From positions 1 to 58,720 of the forward strand of contig JAHECO010000094.1 of the NCBI GenBank assembly GCA_024641705.1: DNA of 58,720 bases, given 5' to 3'. The position numbers and the translations under genes were made by a program. The notes under the pieces are model-generated. The model was not told the DNA's origin, made no database searches, and saw only the letters and a list, made by a program, of their open reading frames with translations. Shown here in pieces: positions 9,563 through 18,570 of this stretch (positions within the stretch are counted from its first letter, which is position 1; the number at the start of each line of letters is the position of its first letter). The stretch is from Candidatus Kryptoniota bacterium (lineage in GTDB: Bacteria; Bacteroidota; Ignavibacteria; Kryptoniales; JAKASW01).

Positions 9563-10828
9563 TCACTTTCCAATTGTCGGGTCGTATTGCCTGACCTTGT
9601 TTTCAAGGTCACGCAATAGATCCTGCACCGATTTCTGCGGTTGGGGTCCTTTCAGCTTCAGCGTGTCATATCGCTCCCTTAATGTCGGAAGAACGTCGGC
9701 CTTAATCAATATGATAAGCTCTTTTGTTTGAACGGTGACGTTGTCGGAGCCTGTCAGGTATCGCAGCCCGAGGACCCACCAGGGAAGGTCTTTAAGTACC
9801 GGGATCCCCTCCCTGTGGCTCGTTCTCGACGTGCTGTAAAGACCACCTATAGTAGTCTGCTCGTCGTTCAAGAGCAATACCTTCGTGTTTGCCTGTTCGG
9901 TGTTTATCTGAAGGGTGGCCGTCCCGATCCCCTGGGCAGAGCTGTTTTGGAGCTGCAGCTGCAAGCCGACGAAGTCGATACTGTCCTGGCTGTATACCGT
10001 CGGGGTTACGTCCATGATAATGCCGGCGTTCTGTTTCGTCTGCACGGTGTTTCCCGCAAAATCCCTTGTCGTCACGAAGAAGTCTACGCCCACCTGGACG
10101 TGCCCAGCCTCACCGGACTTAACCGTAATGTCCGGACTCGCAAGCACCTTACCGAGATCCTCCGATTCCAGGAAGCCGAAGAGTGCGGAGAGAGTCCCGA
10201 AGTTGAAATCGTGAGCTCCGCTGAAAGAGAGCTGACCGCTGACACTTCCCTGCGAGGCACTCGGCGCGACTATCCCGACATTAGGTGTGGTCCCGTCGAT
10301 AGACCTGATGCCCTTCCAGGTATTCTGGATCAGCAGGTTGATGTTGACGCCGTGGGCAGTCAGCTTGGTCAGATCCGCCTCAAAGAACACCGCCTGGATA
10401 TTTACTTCTCTCGTGTCCAGCGTAGGAGTTCCGGGGGGCAAAGCCGGCGCCTGCTTCTCCTCTCCTTTCACGACAACCTGCTGCGCCTGTCCGGGAGTGA
10501 TCTGGATATAGCTGTCGTATTCCTTGTACCATAGATTATTGGCTCTGAGTATGGCCTCGAAAGCGTCGAGCCACTGCATCCGGTCTACGTCGACCCCGAT
10601 CGCCCCGGTCCTGTTTTCCGGATCGACAATGATCTTCTTGAGGAACTTCCTGCTGTAGCTGTCAAGGATGCTGATCGCTTGGTTGAAAGGTGTGTTAGAA
10701 GCGATGGTAACTATCTGGTCCGGAGCGACATAATTGTGACGGAACTCCTTAGGTTCCGAACTGATCTGGGCCTTCACGTCCACGGCGCAGAACAGGACGA
10801 CTAGGAAGAACAAAACTGGTTTTTTCAT
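9563..10828 (-). CDS. pilQ: Small secretin, PilQ/GspD-like
   Basis: About 421 residues. It has an N-terminal signal peptide (K-K-P-V-L-F-F-L-V-V-L-F-C-A), one small secretin/TonB-type N domain (about residues 40-115), and a secretin barrel domain (about 140-385) recognised by V-L-L-L-N-D-E-Q-T-T-I-G-G-L and G-I-P-V-L-K-D-L-P-W-W-V-L-G-L-R-Y. A helical C-terminal tail follows. It would form the outer-membrane pore for pilus passage. It is much shorter than typical PilQ and lacks AMIN and extra N domains, so it is a minimal secretin. ATG at 10828 is chosen over the GTG codon just before it because gagg lies six bases upstream. Confidence 0.88.
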   Translation of the reverse strand: MKKPVLFFLVVLFCAVDVKAQISSEPKEFRHNYVAPDQIVTIASNTPFNQAISILDSYSRKFLKKIIVDPENRTGAIGVDVDRMQWLDAFEAILRANNLWYKEYDSYIQITPGQAQQVVVKGEEKQAPALPPGTPTLDTREVNIQAVFFEADLTKLTAHGVNINLLIQNTWKGIRSIDGTTPNVGIVAPSASQGSVSGQLSFSGAHDFNFGTLSALFGFLESEDLGKVLASPDITVKSGEAGHVQVGVDFFVTTRDFAGNTVQTKQNAGIIMDVTPTVYSQDSIDFVGLQLQLQNSSAQGIGTATLQINTEQANTKVLLLNDEQTTIGGLYSTSRTSHREGIPVLKDLPWWVLGLRYLTGSDNVTVQTKELIILIKADVLPTLRERYDTLKLKGPQPQKSVQDLLRDLENKVRQYDPTIGK

Positions 10829-10840
10829 CACTTTCCTCTT

Positions 10841-11725
10841 CTATTTTCCGAATCTTACTTTCAAATCGACACGGTCTATTATGCCGCCCTTGTTGAGGGT
10901 AAACTCGGCCTCGTTCTTGTTCTGATTGATCTTGGTGAGGTATCCGAGGTAAACCTCGTCACCGATACGCAGGATATGTCCCATCCCGTTCTGGTCGACG
11001 ATAAACACCTTATCGGACATAACGGCCTTGAGATCGGATCTCTCGACATCCACCAGCCCTCTGACATTCGGAGGAGGCTCGGTCGATATCAGAGGTCTCA
11101 GGAAATTCAACCCCACGTTGACGGGCCTGTAGAAAGTCGGATCGACACCGGTCACCTCAGACGACACGCCGGCAACGGACGAGTAGTATGCTTGCAGCTC
11201 CATCGTGAACGGGACGATCGTCTTTGTCATTCCGGTCTGGTCATCGCGCACTTCGTGACCCGTCACGGAAAGATCGCTGACCTTGTACAGGAGCCTGGCA
11301 TGTTCAAGGTACCAGATGAACTTGAACAAGCTCGTGTAGGATGTCTCGCCTTTAAGGTTGTAAGTGTTGTACCCGTATTGCCTCATGGACTTTGGACCCT
11401 GATAAAGCATATCGAACTTCACGAACCCGCTCGAGTTCATTATCCGGTCGAGATAAGCGTACGTAAGTGCGGTTGTGTCGTTTGATGGAATGACTTTGAA
11501 CCTCTTCGCGTACCTGTTCTTCATTTCTGCGAGCTTATCCTGGGATGATTTCAATTCCGCTGCGACAGCGGGACGCTGGTCGATGGTCCTGTTGAGCGTA
11601 ACGATCTCGGTCTGAAGTTTCTTTTTCACTCCCGGCTGTACGACTTTCGTCAGATAGAACCCGACGCTGAATATTATCGCCAGAAAAGCCGCGAGGACTA
11701 TTGTGTTTCTCAGAGCATAGGACAT
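10841..11725 (-). CDS. PilO-PilP-like fused alignment protein
   Basis: The 294-residue product has a short cytoplasmic start, one membrane helix (NTIVLAAFLAIIFSVGFYL, about residues 7-25), a periplasmic coiled coil, a PilO-like ferredoxin-type region (to about 190), then a proline-rich linker and a C-terminal beta domain. In that domain the order V-F-I-V-D-Q-N-G, L-R-I-G-D-E-V-Y-L-G-Y and L-x-K-G-G-I-I-D-R resembles the homology region of PilP. In classical systems PilO and the lipoprotein PilP are separate and link the inner-membrane platform to PilQ. Here one chain appears to do both, directly before the secretin gene. The PilP assignment rests on motif order and context only. Confidence 0.7.
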   Translation of the reverse strand: MSYALRNTIVLAAFLAIIFSVGFYLTKVVQPGVKKKLQTEIVTLNRTIDQRPAVAAELKSSQDKLAEMKNRYAKRFKVIPSNDTTALTYAYLDRIMNSSGFVKFDMLYQGPKSMRQYGYNTYNLKGETSYTSLFKFIWYLEHARLLYKVSDLSVTGHEVRDDQTGMTKTIVPFTMELQAYYSSVAGVSSEVTGVDPTFYRPVNVGLNFLRPLISTEPPPNVRGLVDVERSDLKAVMSDKVFIVDQNGMGHILRIGDEVYLGYLTKINQNKNEAEFTLNKGGIIDRVDLKVRFGK

Positions 11726-11737
11726 GTTACTTTATCC

Positions 11738-13264
11738 TCACTTTTGCGGAACGTTCAAATCAATTTGGAAATCGTATACGGTTTTGCTGCGTATCTCCTG
11801 GATAGTGACTTTTCTCAAAACAGAGCCGGGATACATCTGGGCGAAACGCGGTATCCTGTCCCGGTACACGGAAAATCCCTCCACGAAATACTTACCGTCC
11901 TTCAGCGCATGGACATCCGTCAGCCACATGCTCCCAACCTGCCTCACGGACCGGGATAGGGAACCCATCAAGTATGACCACCTATCCGTATTCGGCATCA
12001 GCGAATCGAGAATACCGATCGCTGTCGAGTACTTGGTGAATTGCGACTGCACGGAAGTGATTTGGGCCTTCAGTGCGGCCACCTCTGCCGCCTGGGCTCT
12101 TTTGACGATGATATCGGACCTGATCCTGGAGATCTCGCTCTGGTTGGAGGAATAATTATAAGTAAAGAAGAAAGTGGAACCGAAAACCAATATGGCGAGA
12201 AGAAGGCCATGCCAGGCGAGCTTGAAGATTTTCTGACTCTCACGGATCTTGTTCGGAGTCAGGTCGGCGGCATAGTAGCTTTTCGATTTTCCCACGGCGG
12301 CGCGCGTGGCACTCGCTATCGGCACAGCGTATTGCGGAATCAGGTCGGCGCCTCCCGCAGGAAGCTGCGATACGTCAACCCTGTGCAGCTGCAGGTAGTC
12401 TACCTCAGCGCCGACGAGCAACGACGAAAGAAAGCCCTTGATGTCGAAATTCTTGCACTCGCCGCAGAGGATTACCTGGTCTATCCTCGGAAGACTCAGG
12501 TTATCCTGTCCGAGAAGGATCCTGCTGTAGATCGTGTTCTGGACGCTGAATGAGTCCGCACCTTCGCTTATGATAGGCGCTATGTTGAAGAGATGTTTCC
12601 CCCGCATGAATATCAGCCTGGTGTATTCGATGCCGACATAGACGATAACCGTCACCTCGTCTTCCCTCAGGGGGTAGTTTGTCTTCACGAGGTTCACAAG
12701 AGCGATGTCGCTGCTCTCCACAAACGCGATCTTCGGCATGCGCGATCCGAGGAAGGGACGCGCGCTCATTACCAGATCGAGCACTGGAATCTCCTGTTCC
12801 CTTACCACGCCGACGAAACTCGTCTCAGAGGTGCTGGAGAGGAGCTGCACCTGCTCCTTCGTTACGCCTGCGCGGGTCGCCTGCAATTCCTCGATTATTC
12901 TCGCCACGATCTTGTCGCGCTTTTGCTTGCCCTGGATCTCGATGGGATGATAGAACACGTAAGGTTCTCCAACCGACAGGGCCAGGGATTTCTTCTTGTT
13001 GTACCTGTTGAACACCTCGGTTATCACCGAGGCGTTGTTCTCTTCGCTCGGCGCCTCCTGCAGAGAAGCCTGGGTCAGGTCGATAGTCTCGGCAGCCGAT
13101 TCAAAGCCGGCAGCGGCCGCCACGGGTGCGGCGACCTCCAGTTTCTGGGCAAGCTTGGCGTTATAAAGATCGAGAAGGATGATTTTTCGTCCGCGTCTGG
13201 CGACGTGAGCGACCTTCAGATCTACTCCGTCAGCATAAAGTCCGAGGGCATCATTGGCAGCCAT
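11738..13264 (-). CDS. PilM-PilN fusion, pilus platform protein
   Basis: The 508-residue protein joins an actin-like PilM domain (about residues 5-330) to a PilN-like part: a short A-D-L-T-P-N-K-I-R-E motif standing where PilN has its PilM-binding INLLP motif, a membrane helix (WHGLLLAILVFGSTFFFTYN, about 358-377), a coiled coil and a periplasmic ferredoxin-like domain. In standard systems PilM binds the PilN tail in the cytoplasm; fusion makes that link permanent. The PilM nucleotide motifs look degenerate: the expected G-I-D-I-G is L-G-L-Y-A-D-G, and the second aspartate motif reads V-Y-V-G. ATP binding may be lost. aggag lies six bases before the ATG. A 13-base gap precedes the next gene. 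Confidence 0.8.
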   Translation of the reverse strand: MAANDALGLYADGVDLKVAHVARRGRKIILLDLYNAKLAQKLEVAAPVAAAAGFESAAETIDLTQASLQEAPSEENNASVITEVFNRYNKKKSLALSVGEPYVFYHPIEIQGKQKRDKIVARIIEELQATRAGVTKEQVQLLSSTSETSFVGVVREQEIPVLDLVMSARPFLGSRMPKIAFVESSDIALVNLVKTNYPLREDEVTVIVYVGIEYTRLIFMRGKHLFNIAPIISEGADSFSVQNTIYSRILLGQDNLSLPRIDQVILCGECKNFDIKGFLSSLLVGAEVDYLQLHRVDVSQLPAGGADLIPQYAVPIASATRAAVGKSKSYYAADLTPNKIRESQKIFKLAWHGLLLAILVFGSTFFFTYNYSSNQSEISRIRSDIIVKRAQAAEVAALKAQITSVQSQFTKYSTAIGILDSLMPNTDRWSYLMGSLSRSVRQVGSMWLTDVHALKDGKYFVEGFSVYRDRIPRFAQMYPGSVLRKVTIQEIRSKTVYDFQIDLNVPQK

Positions 13265-13284
13265 ATTGCACTCCTAGATTTGGG

Positions 13285-14526
13285 CTACATCATCTGCAGG
13301 AGTTGTTCCATCCTGCGTTTATTATTTGCATAGTTTAATGCGTTCTCTTTCGAAATCCTGCGCTGCATATAGAGCCGTTTCAGATCCTGCTCCATCGTCA
13401 TCATTCCGATATCCGAGCTCTCGGAAATCATCTGGTAGATTTCGCTCGTGTTCTTGTTCTTGATGGCGGCCTTCACCGAAGGGCTCGCGACAAGGACCTC
13501 CTTCGCAAGCACCCGCTTGCCGTCAAGACTGGGAACGAGCTTCTGAGATATGACACATTGGAGGACGTCGGCAAGGCGCTGCCATACGCGTTCCTGTTCC
13601 GTCGCAGGCACCTCGGCCACGATCCTGTCGACGCTTTCCACTGCGGAAGCTGTATGCAGCGTTGAAAACACTTTATGTCCGCTGTCCGTAATTTCCAGCG
13701 CGGTCATTATCGTATCTGAATCCCGCATCTCAGCAATCATCACTATATCGGGGTCCTGCCTCAGGGCCTCAATAGCACCCTCTTTGAAGGACAGGGTATC
13801 CCTCCCCACCTCGCGGTGGCGCACGATACATTTATCGGAAGTATGCACATATTCAATAGGAGATCCGATGACTATTATGCCACCGCTGACAGTGTGATTG
13901 TTCATGTCGATGATCGAATCGAGCGTCGAGCTCTTTCCGGATCCCGTGATACCGGTGACAAGGATCAAGCCCTCTTTCGTGTGCGCAAGACTGAGAATGT
14001 TGAGCACGTTCGGATGAAAGACGAGATCGCTGACGGAGCGGACCTGCTCGTTAATAGCGCGCATGTTGAGTGCAACTTCTTCCATGTCAAGGTAGACATC
14101 GGCACGGAAGCGGGAAATCCTCTTGTCCTCCTCGAACATGTAGGAGAAATCGAGGTTGCGTTTATCATAGAAGAACTGGCGCTGCCGTTCCGTAAGAATG
14201 TTCTGGATCATGATACTAGACTCTTCGGCGCTGAACGTCCCCCAGGACTCCTCCGGCTTCTTCGCACCAAAGACCCTGTACCATACTCCTCCCTTGGCAC
14301 CGAAGCCGCCAATATCTATATCCGAAGCGCTGTTGTCACGCATCTTCGACAGGAAGCCGTTGAAGTAGTTCCTGATTTCGATCCTCTGATCGTCCGGGAG
14401 GTTGGCAACCATATTGCCTATGAAAATATGTCGTTCGATTCCCCGGACAAGATCCGAAACCTGTGATGACAATTGCCTCAGTAAGTTTCTTGCAGGCGAC
14501 GCATCATTTGCCTGAACAGCTTCCAA
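13285..14526 (-). CDS. pilT: PilT-like pilus motor ATPase
   Basis: The 413-residue protein has an N-terminal region of about 165 residues and a secretion-ATPase core: Walker A GITGSGKSS near 191-199, the Asp box, Walker B-type region I-V-M-I-A-E-M-R-D, and the His box H-K-V-F-S-T-L-H-T. PilT family members power pilus retraction; the lack of the tetracysteine found in PilB-type ATPases fits PilT or PilU. One oddity is that the usual I-E-D-P-I-E-F box reads I-G-S-P-I-E-Y, so two acidic residues are missing while the final Glu remains. The start is TTG at 14526, supported by aggag six bases upstream. It lies between pilB and the platform fusion gene. Confidence 0.88.
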   Translation of the reverse strand: MEAVQANDASPARNLLRQLSSQVSDLVRGIERHIFIGNMVANLPDDQRIEIRNYFNGFLSKMRDNSASDIDIGGFGAKGGVWYRVFGAKKPEESWGTFSAEESSIMIQNILTERQRQFFYDKRNLDFSYMFEEDKRISRFRADVYLDMEEVALNMRAINEQVRSVSDLVFHPNVLNILSLAHTKEGLILVTGITGSGKSSTLDSIIDMNNHTVSGGIIVIGSPIEYVHTSDKCIVRHREVGRDTLSFKEGAIEALRQDPDIVMIAEMRDSDTIMTALEITDSGHKVFSTLHTASAVESVDRIVAEVPATEQERVWQRLADVLQCVISQKLVPSLDGKRVLAKEVLVASPSVKAAIKNKNTSEIYQMISESSDIGMMTMEQDLKRLYMQRRISKENALNYANNKRRMEQLLQMM

Positions 14527-14585
14527 TTCGCTCTCCTATGTTAGTGCAGCAATTTCGTGGCCCTGACCGGCATCACGGGAGTCAT

Positions 14586-16382
14586 CTAGTCCTCTGTGGT
14601 AGTGGCGGCGACTTCTTCCATTGTCGTCACCCCTTCCAGAACGCGGTGAATGCCCGCCCGACGCAGCGTCCACATACCGTCTTTTATAGCCTGCTCACGA
14701 ATGTCGTCTTCGTTGATATCCTCTCCTGCGCTCATTATGATGCGCTTTATCTCACGTGTAAAATACAACGCCTCGTGTATGGCCGCTCTTCCTTTGTAAC
14801 CCGTACCGGTGCATTTTTCACATCCGACCGCTTTGTATATAGTATTGGCCTTGAGTTCCTCTTCGGTAAACCCGAAACGCAGATAAGGCTCCTTGTCAAT
14901 CTCATCCTTCCCTATCGGCTGCTTGCAGTTCTGGCACAGCGTCCGGACGAGTCGCTGAGCGACTATAATATTAACCGCACTCGCGAGAAGGAAGGGTTCG
15001 ATTCCCATCTTGTAAAGCCTGGCGACGGCACTCGGAGCATCATTAGTGTGCAACGTCGAGAACGTCAAGTGACCCGTGTTTGCCAGCTTTACGGCAATTT
15101 CGGCCGTCTCCCTATCACGGATCTCACCGACGAGGACTATGTCCGGGTCGTGCCTCAGGATCGACCTTATCGCCTGCTCGAAATTCATTTTCGGACCGAT
15201 TCGGAGCTGCCTTGCTCCATTGATAATATACTCGACCGGGTCCTCGACGGTCAGCACGTTCACCGTGGGGTCGATCACCTGGTAGAGTGCCGCAACCAGC
15301 GTCGTGGATTTGCCGCTTCCGGTGGGTCCGGTAAGAATGATCATACCCTGCGGCTTCTTGATCGCCTTGTAGAAACTCTCGCGAGCGGGCCCCTGCAAAC
15401 CCAGCTTCTCGAGGTCGGTAATAACCTTTCTGTCGTCCAGCACGCGGATGACAACGCTTTCGAACTTGTGCCTGAACTCACTGGCCACCATGGGGAGGAT
15501 GGATACACGGAACCTGATCCAGTGGTCGTCTATCTTACGCTGGATGAAGGCATCCTGCCCGGCCTCGCGCTCAAACCTGTCTGCTCCCTTCGATCTGTCC
15601 TTGATTACGGCGGAGACCGCCTCCGGCAGCACGCCATCCTGCGTGTACCACAACCTAAGATCGCCGTCTATGCGGAAGTGCACGTCGGTCCTGCTTCCGT
15701 CCCTCGGCACGACGTGAACGTCGCTTGCCCCTCTCCGGACAGCCTCCACCAGCATTCCTTCGACAAGATTGATGAGAACGCTCTTGTTTATTTCGGCTTC
15801 AAGCTGCTGCTCGTCGATACCCTCTTCTTCGCCTGATGTAATCTCGCCGAGCTCGTCCTGAGTTGAGCTCGTCAGTACCTTCAGAAATTCGTTTTCGGGA
15901 GGGAACACTTTGTCGATTAATCCCTGAAGATCCTTCAGCCTGACGTAAGCGACTTCGTATCGCTTGGCTGCGAAGCTTCTTGCGAGTCTCGGGATCTCCT
16001 TGTTGGTGGGGTCGGCGGCCACAATGATAAGTTTATCGGGACGCGCTTCGTCAAATTTGAGCGGGAGCATCTTCGCGCTTATGATCTCGTCCTTGAGATT
16101 GTCGCCCGATTCGACCAGTTTCTTGACGAAATCGATTCGTTCGGCGTCGATCACCTCGTCTGCCAGATAAATCTCCCGAAACCCGTACAGGTTGGCGACT
16201 TCTCTGAAAACCAGATCGTGTTCGACGTTGAAATCGGAGACCAGTATCTGCGCGAGCGTGCGGCGGGTCTTTGAATCCTCCGCTTCTTTCTTCTTTATCG
16301 CGAGTTCAAGCGTCTCGTAATCGATGATCCCCTTCTTGAGAAGCGTATAGCCTAGCTTATCACTTATGTCAATTTCAGGCAT
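14586..16382 (-). CDS. pilB: PilB/GspE-like pilus assembly ATPase
   Basis: About 598 residues. It has an N-terminal GspE/MshE-type region (to about 165), then the ATPase core with Walker A GPTGSGKSTT near 352-361, Asp box V-E-D-P-V-E-Y, Walker B I-V-L-V-G-E-I-R-D and His box L-T-F-S-T-L-H-T. A zinc-binding tetracysteine follows, C-Q-N-C and, about 40 residues later, C-E-K-C, the hallmark of PilB/GspE extension ATPases. It would drive pilin polymerisation with PilC. The ATG at 16382 is chosen because gagggg precedes it; an in-frame TTG at 16394 would overlap pilC by 4 bases. Confidence 0.93.
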   Translation of the reverse strand: MPEIDISDKLGYTLLKKGIIDYETLELAIKKKEAEDSKTRRTLAQILVSDFNVEHDLVFREVANLYGFREIYLADEVIDAERIDFVKKLVESGDNLKDEIISAKMLPLKFDEARPDKLIIVAADPTNKEIPRLARSFAAKRYEVAYVRLKDLQGLIDKVFPPENEFLKVLTSSTQDELGEITSGEEEGIDEQQLEAEINKSVLINLVEGMLVEAVRRGASDVHVVPRDGSRTDVHFRIDGDLRLWYTQDGVLPEAVSAVIKDRSKGADRFEREAGQDAFIQRKIDDHWIRFRVSILPMVASEFRHKFESVVIRVLDDRKVITDLEKLGLQGPARESFYKAIKKPQGMIILTGPTGSGKSTTLVAALYQVIDPTVNVLTVEDPVEYIINGARQLRIGPKMNFEQAIRSILRHDPDIVLVGEIRDRETAEIAVKLANTGHLTFSTLHTNDAPSAVARLYKMGIEPFLLASAVNIIVAQRLVRTLCQNCKQPIGKDEIDKEPYLRFGFTEEELKANTIYKAVGCEKCTGTGYKGRAAIHEALYFTREIKRIIMSAGEDINEDDIREQAIKDGMWTLRRAGIHRVLEGVTTMEEVAATTTED

Positions 16383-16390
16383 GAGGCCCC

Positions 16391-17731
16391 TCAACCAGCT
16401 CCTGGCACCGATGGGCTGATCAGTGCAGACTCAGAAGAGACTATCGTAAGGGCGATCATGACTATCATGATTATCATCGAGACGATGACCTGGATGAAAT
16501 CGATCGCATTCTTCAGCTTGTATCCGGTTTCTTTTTCGTAGTAGTTCGCGAGCTGCAGCGCCGTATTCCGCACAGTTCCGGTCTCAGCACCGCTGTGGAA
16601 TCTCGAGATAGCCGTCTCACTGAAGACGTTGGTAGCGGCGAGCGATTCGGTAAGCCCCTTGCCCTGCGTCACCATCATGGGTATGGCGACCGTTTTGATC
16701 TGGTGCTCCATGTACTTGTTTCCGCATGCCTCGGCGGCGAGCCTGATGACGTCAATGTTCTCCCCGGACCCGCTGTACATAGCGTAGAACACCCTGCAGA
16801 ATATCTCTATACTTGTTTTGTGCAGCAACCCACCAACCGCAGGTATCTTAATCATGTACTTATCCATGTAGAACCTGCCCTTCTCAGTGGTGGCAAATCT
16901 CGCCATGAAAATCGAACCCGCGACAACGATCAGGCCCATCCACCAGAAGTTGGCCGTAAGGAAATGGCTGAGTTTCAGCGTAGCAGCCGTCATAGGCGGA
17001 ACCTGACCCAGCTTCGCGAACAACTCGGCGGTTGCGGGGAAGATATATGCCACGTAGTAGATGACGGCGATGAACAGGACAAACATTGTAACGGCCGGCA
17101 TTATGAGAGCGCTTTTGAGATTCTTCTTGAATTCCGCCTGCCGTTCGAGGAATTTCGCCGTGCTCTCGTAGATCTCCGACATATTGCCGCTCTTGGACGC
17201 AAGACCGAGCATATGGGCCGTAAATCGGCCGAAAACTTTCTCGTGTTTTAGGAACGCCTGTTCGCTGTCCTTACCCTGCTTTAAGTCGTTGTTGATGTCC
17301 CGGACCGTGTCCCGCAAAGTCTTGTTCTCAATATCGTTTGTCAAGAGCTGCAGGATCTCATTAAAGGGAAGCTTCTCCCTTAGCAGGTCGGCGCTGACAC
17401 GCACGAACGTGACCACTTCAGTGGCAGGGGGTTTCGGTTTGAAATCGAGAAGCTTCTTCTGGACAGAGATTACCTGAAAATCCAAATGCTGCAGGGCCTG
17501 CTTCACCTCTTCCTTCGTGAACGCCTTCTGTTCGCCGGTCACGGGCTTCTCCCCGTTGCGGCGCACCCTATACACAAAGGTAGAGCGGGCCCTTAGGTCT
17601 GTCAGTTTGAATTGGTTTTTCGAAGAAAGGTCTGCGACGATCTTCTTTGCCTGTGCGCGGGTTTCTGCCGAGACTATCCCTTGAACTGCGCGCCCGCCCG
17701 GCTTAACGCCCTGGAACCTGAATTCCGGCAA
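16391..17731 (-). CDS. pilC: PilC/GspF-like platform protein
   Basis: The 446-residue inner-membrane protein has a soluble N-terminal region of about 110 residues and then two GspF repeats (about 125-245 and 325-440). Three hydrophobic segments are visible, at about 225-250 (A-L-I-M-P-A-V-T-M-F-V-L-F), 275-295 and 415-435. It is the platform on which PilB and PilT act. The start is TTG at 17731 with gaggagg seven bases before it. It is separated from the upstream pilin gene by a strong hairpin terminator, so part of its expression likely depends on read-through. Confidence 0.92.
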   Translation of the reverse strand: MPEFRFQGVKPGGRAVQGIVSAETRAQAKKIVADLSSKNQFKLTDLRARSTFVYRVRRNGEKPVTGEQKAFTKEEVKQALQHLDFQVISVQKKLLDFKPKPPATEVVTFVRVSADLLREKLPFNEILQLLTNDIENKTLRDTVRDINNDLKQGKDSEQAFLKHEKVFGRFTAHMLGLASKSGNMSEIYESTAKFLERQAEFKKNLKSALIMPAVTMFVLFIAVIYYVAYIFPATAELFAKLGQVPPMTAATLKLSHFLTANFWWMGLIVVAGSIFMARFATTEKGRFYMDKYMIKIPAVGGLLHKTSIEIFCRVFYAMYSGSGENIDVIRLAAEACGNKYMEHQIKTVAIPMMVTQGKGLTESLAATNVFSETAISRFHSGAETGTVRNTALQLANYYEKETGYKLKNAIDFIQVIVSMIIMIVMIALTIVSSESALISPSVPGAG

Positions 17732-17745
17732 CTTTCGCCCTCCTC

Positions 17746-17797
17746 AAAATAAAAGGCAGGCGGGCAGCAAATCCTGAAACTTCAGGATTACTGCCCG
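17746..17797 (-). terminator. Terminator or attenuator between pilin and pilC
   Basis: cgggcag and ctgcccg (17761-17797) enclose a second perfect stem, atcctgaa/ttcaggat, giving a 15-pair hairpin with a small internal bulge. On the minus strand it is followed by cctgccttttatttt. It lies 20 bases after the pilin stop. Confidence 0.8.
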
Positions 17798-17817
17798 TCT
17801 TCCCTATCAATATGTGA

Positions 17818-18276
17818 CTAGTTAAGTACCTTCGTCGTTGCGCCGTTCTGGGTCACAACAGTTACGGCCTCAACATGGTTTATGTTGTCGTTGCCGACCT
17901 CGGTTCCAATACCGCAGATATAGATTGAATCCAAGGCAGTACCGACTGCGCCAACAGTACCGCCCATGATGCCCGTATGCGCAACGTACGTGTTCGCAGG
18001 ACCCGGATCAGTCGCCTGTACCCAGTAGCTACCGTTTGCATTGCCCGTGTCCACGGCGGCCATTGTGAACCCGCCGAAGCTCTGTCCGCCACCCGCCATC
18101 GCTACCGGTTTGCGATAGAACTGCTGTGCCTTCGCCGCGAGGTTATTCAAGTCGTTAATAACCTGGTCGCGGTTCGAGCTCTGTGCATTGCTCTTGAACA
18201 TCGAAATTCCGACCGCTATCGCGATTCCTACTATAATGACTCCAAGAACAATTAGCAGAAGTTGTTGCTGTCCCAT
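17818..18276 (-). CDS. Major pilin-like protein with minimal leader
   Basis: The 152-residue product begins M-G, then QQQLLLIVLGVIIVGIAIAV, a hydrophobic helix starting almost at residue 1, then a polar helical stretch and a Gly/Ala-rich beta-type C-terminal domain. This is the overall plan of a type IV pilin, but the leader is one or two residues and the Glu at +5 is missing, so it differs from classical prepilins. It is the first gene of the pilus locus, has its own strong promoter (18342-18370), the best ribosome binding site in the window (aaggaggt, four to five bases before ATG) and a terminator behind it. These features suggest that it is made in large amounts, as a major subunit would be. 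Confidence 0.8.
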   Translation of the reverse strand: MGQQQLLLIVLGVIIVGIAIAVGISMFKSNAQSSNRDQVINDLNNLAAKAQQFYRKPVAMAGGGQSFGGFTMAAVDTGNANGSYWVQATDPGPANTYVAHTGIMGGTVGAVGTALDSIYICGIGTEVGNDNINHVEAVTVVTQNGATTKVLN

Positions 18277-18341
18277 ACTTACCTCCTTTTAATTTTTAGG
18301 GGACGTTAAAAGAAAACTCTTAAACGCCATGCCTCAACCGA

Positions 18342-18370
18342 ATATTAACGGCATACGCCAAGAAAGTCAA
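18342..18370 (-). promoter_or_regulatory. Pilin promoter, sigma70 type
   Basis: On the minus strand TTGACT (18370-18365) and TAATAT (18347-18342) are 17 bases apart. The predicted start is near 18335, giving a leader of about 60 bases. The -35 box and its next two bases (TTGACTTT) equal those of the rRNA promoter at 8079-8107. Confidence 0.75.
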
Positions 18371-18570
18371 GTTTTCGGCCCTTTAACGAGCCGTCTAACT
18401 GATCAAGGCTAAGCAATATATGCAACTACGGTGCCGACATCTTGACATTGTCTTTTCCTATAGTATCGGCCCAAATCGTCTCAATCTTGGGAAGTTCAAA
18501 AAGAAAGAATTTCCTCATGGCCGAAAAAATTACCGTGACGTAACGCACCTGTGTAAGAAATGGAATACTG

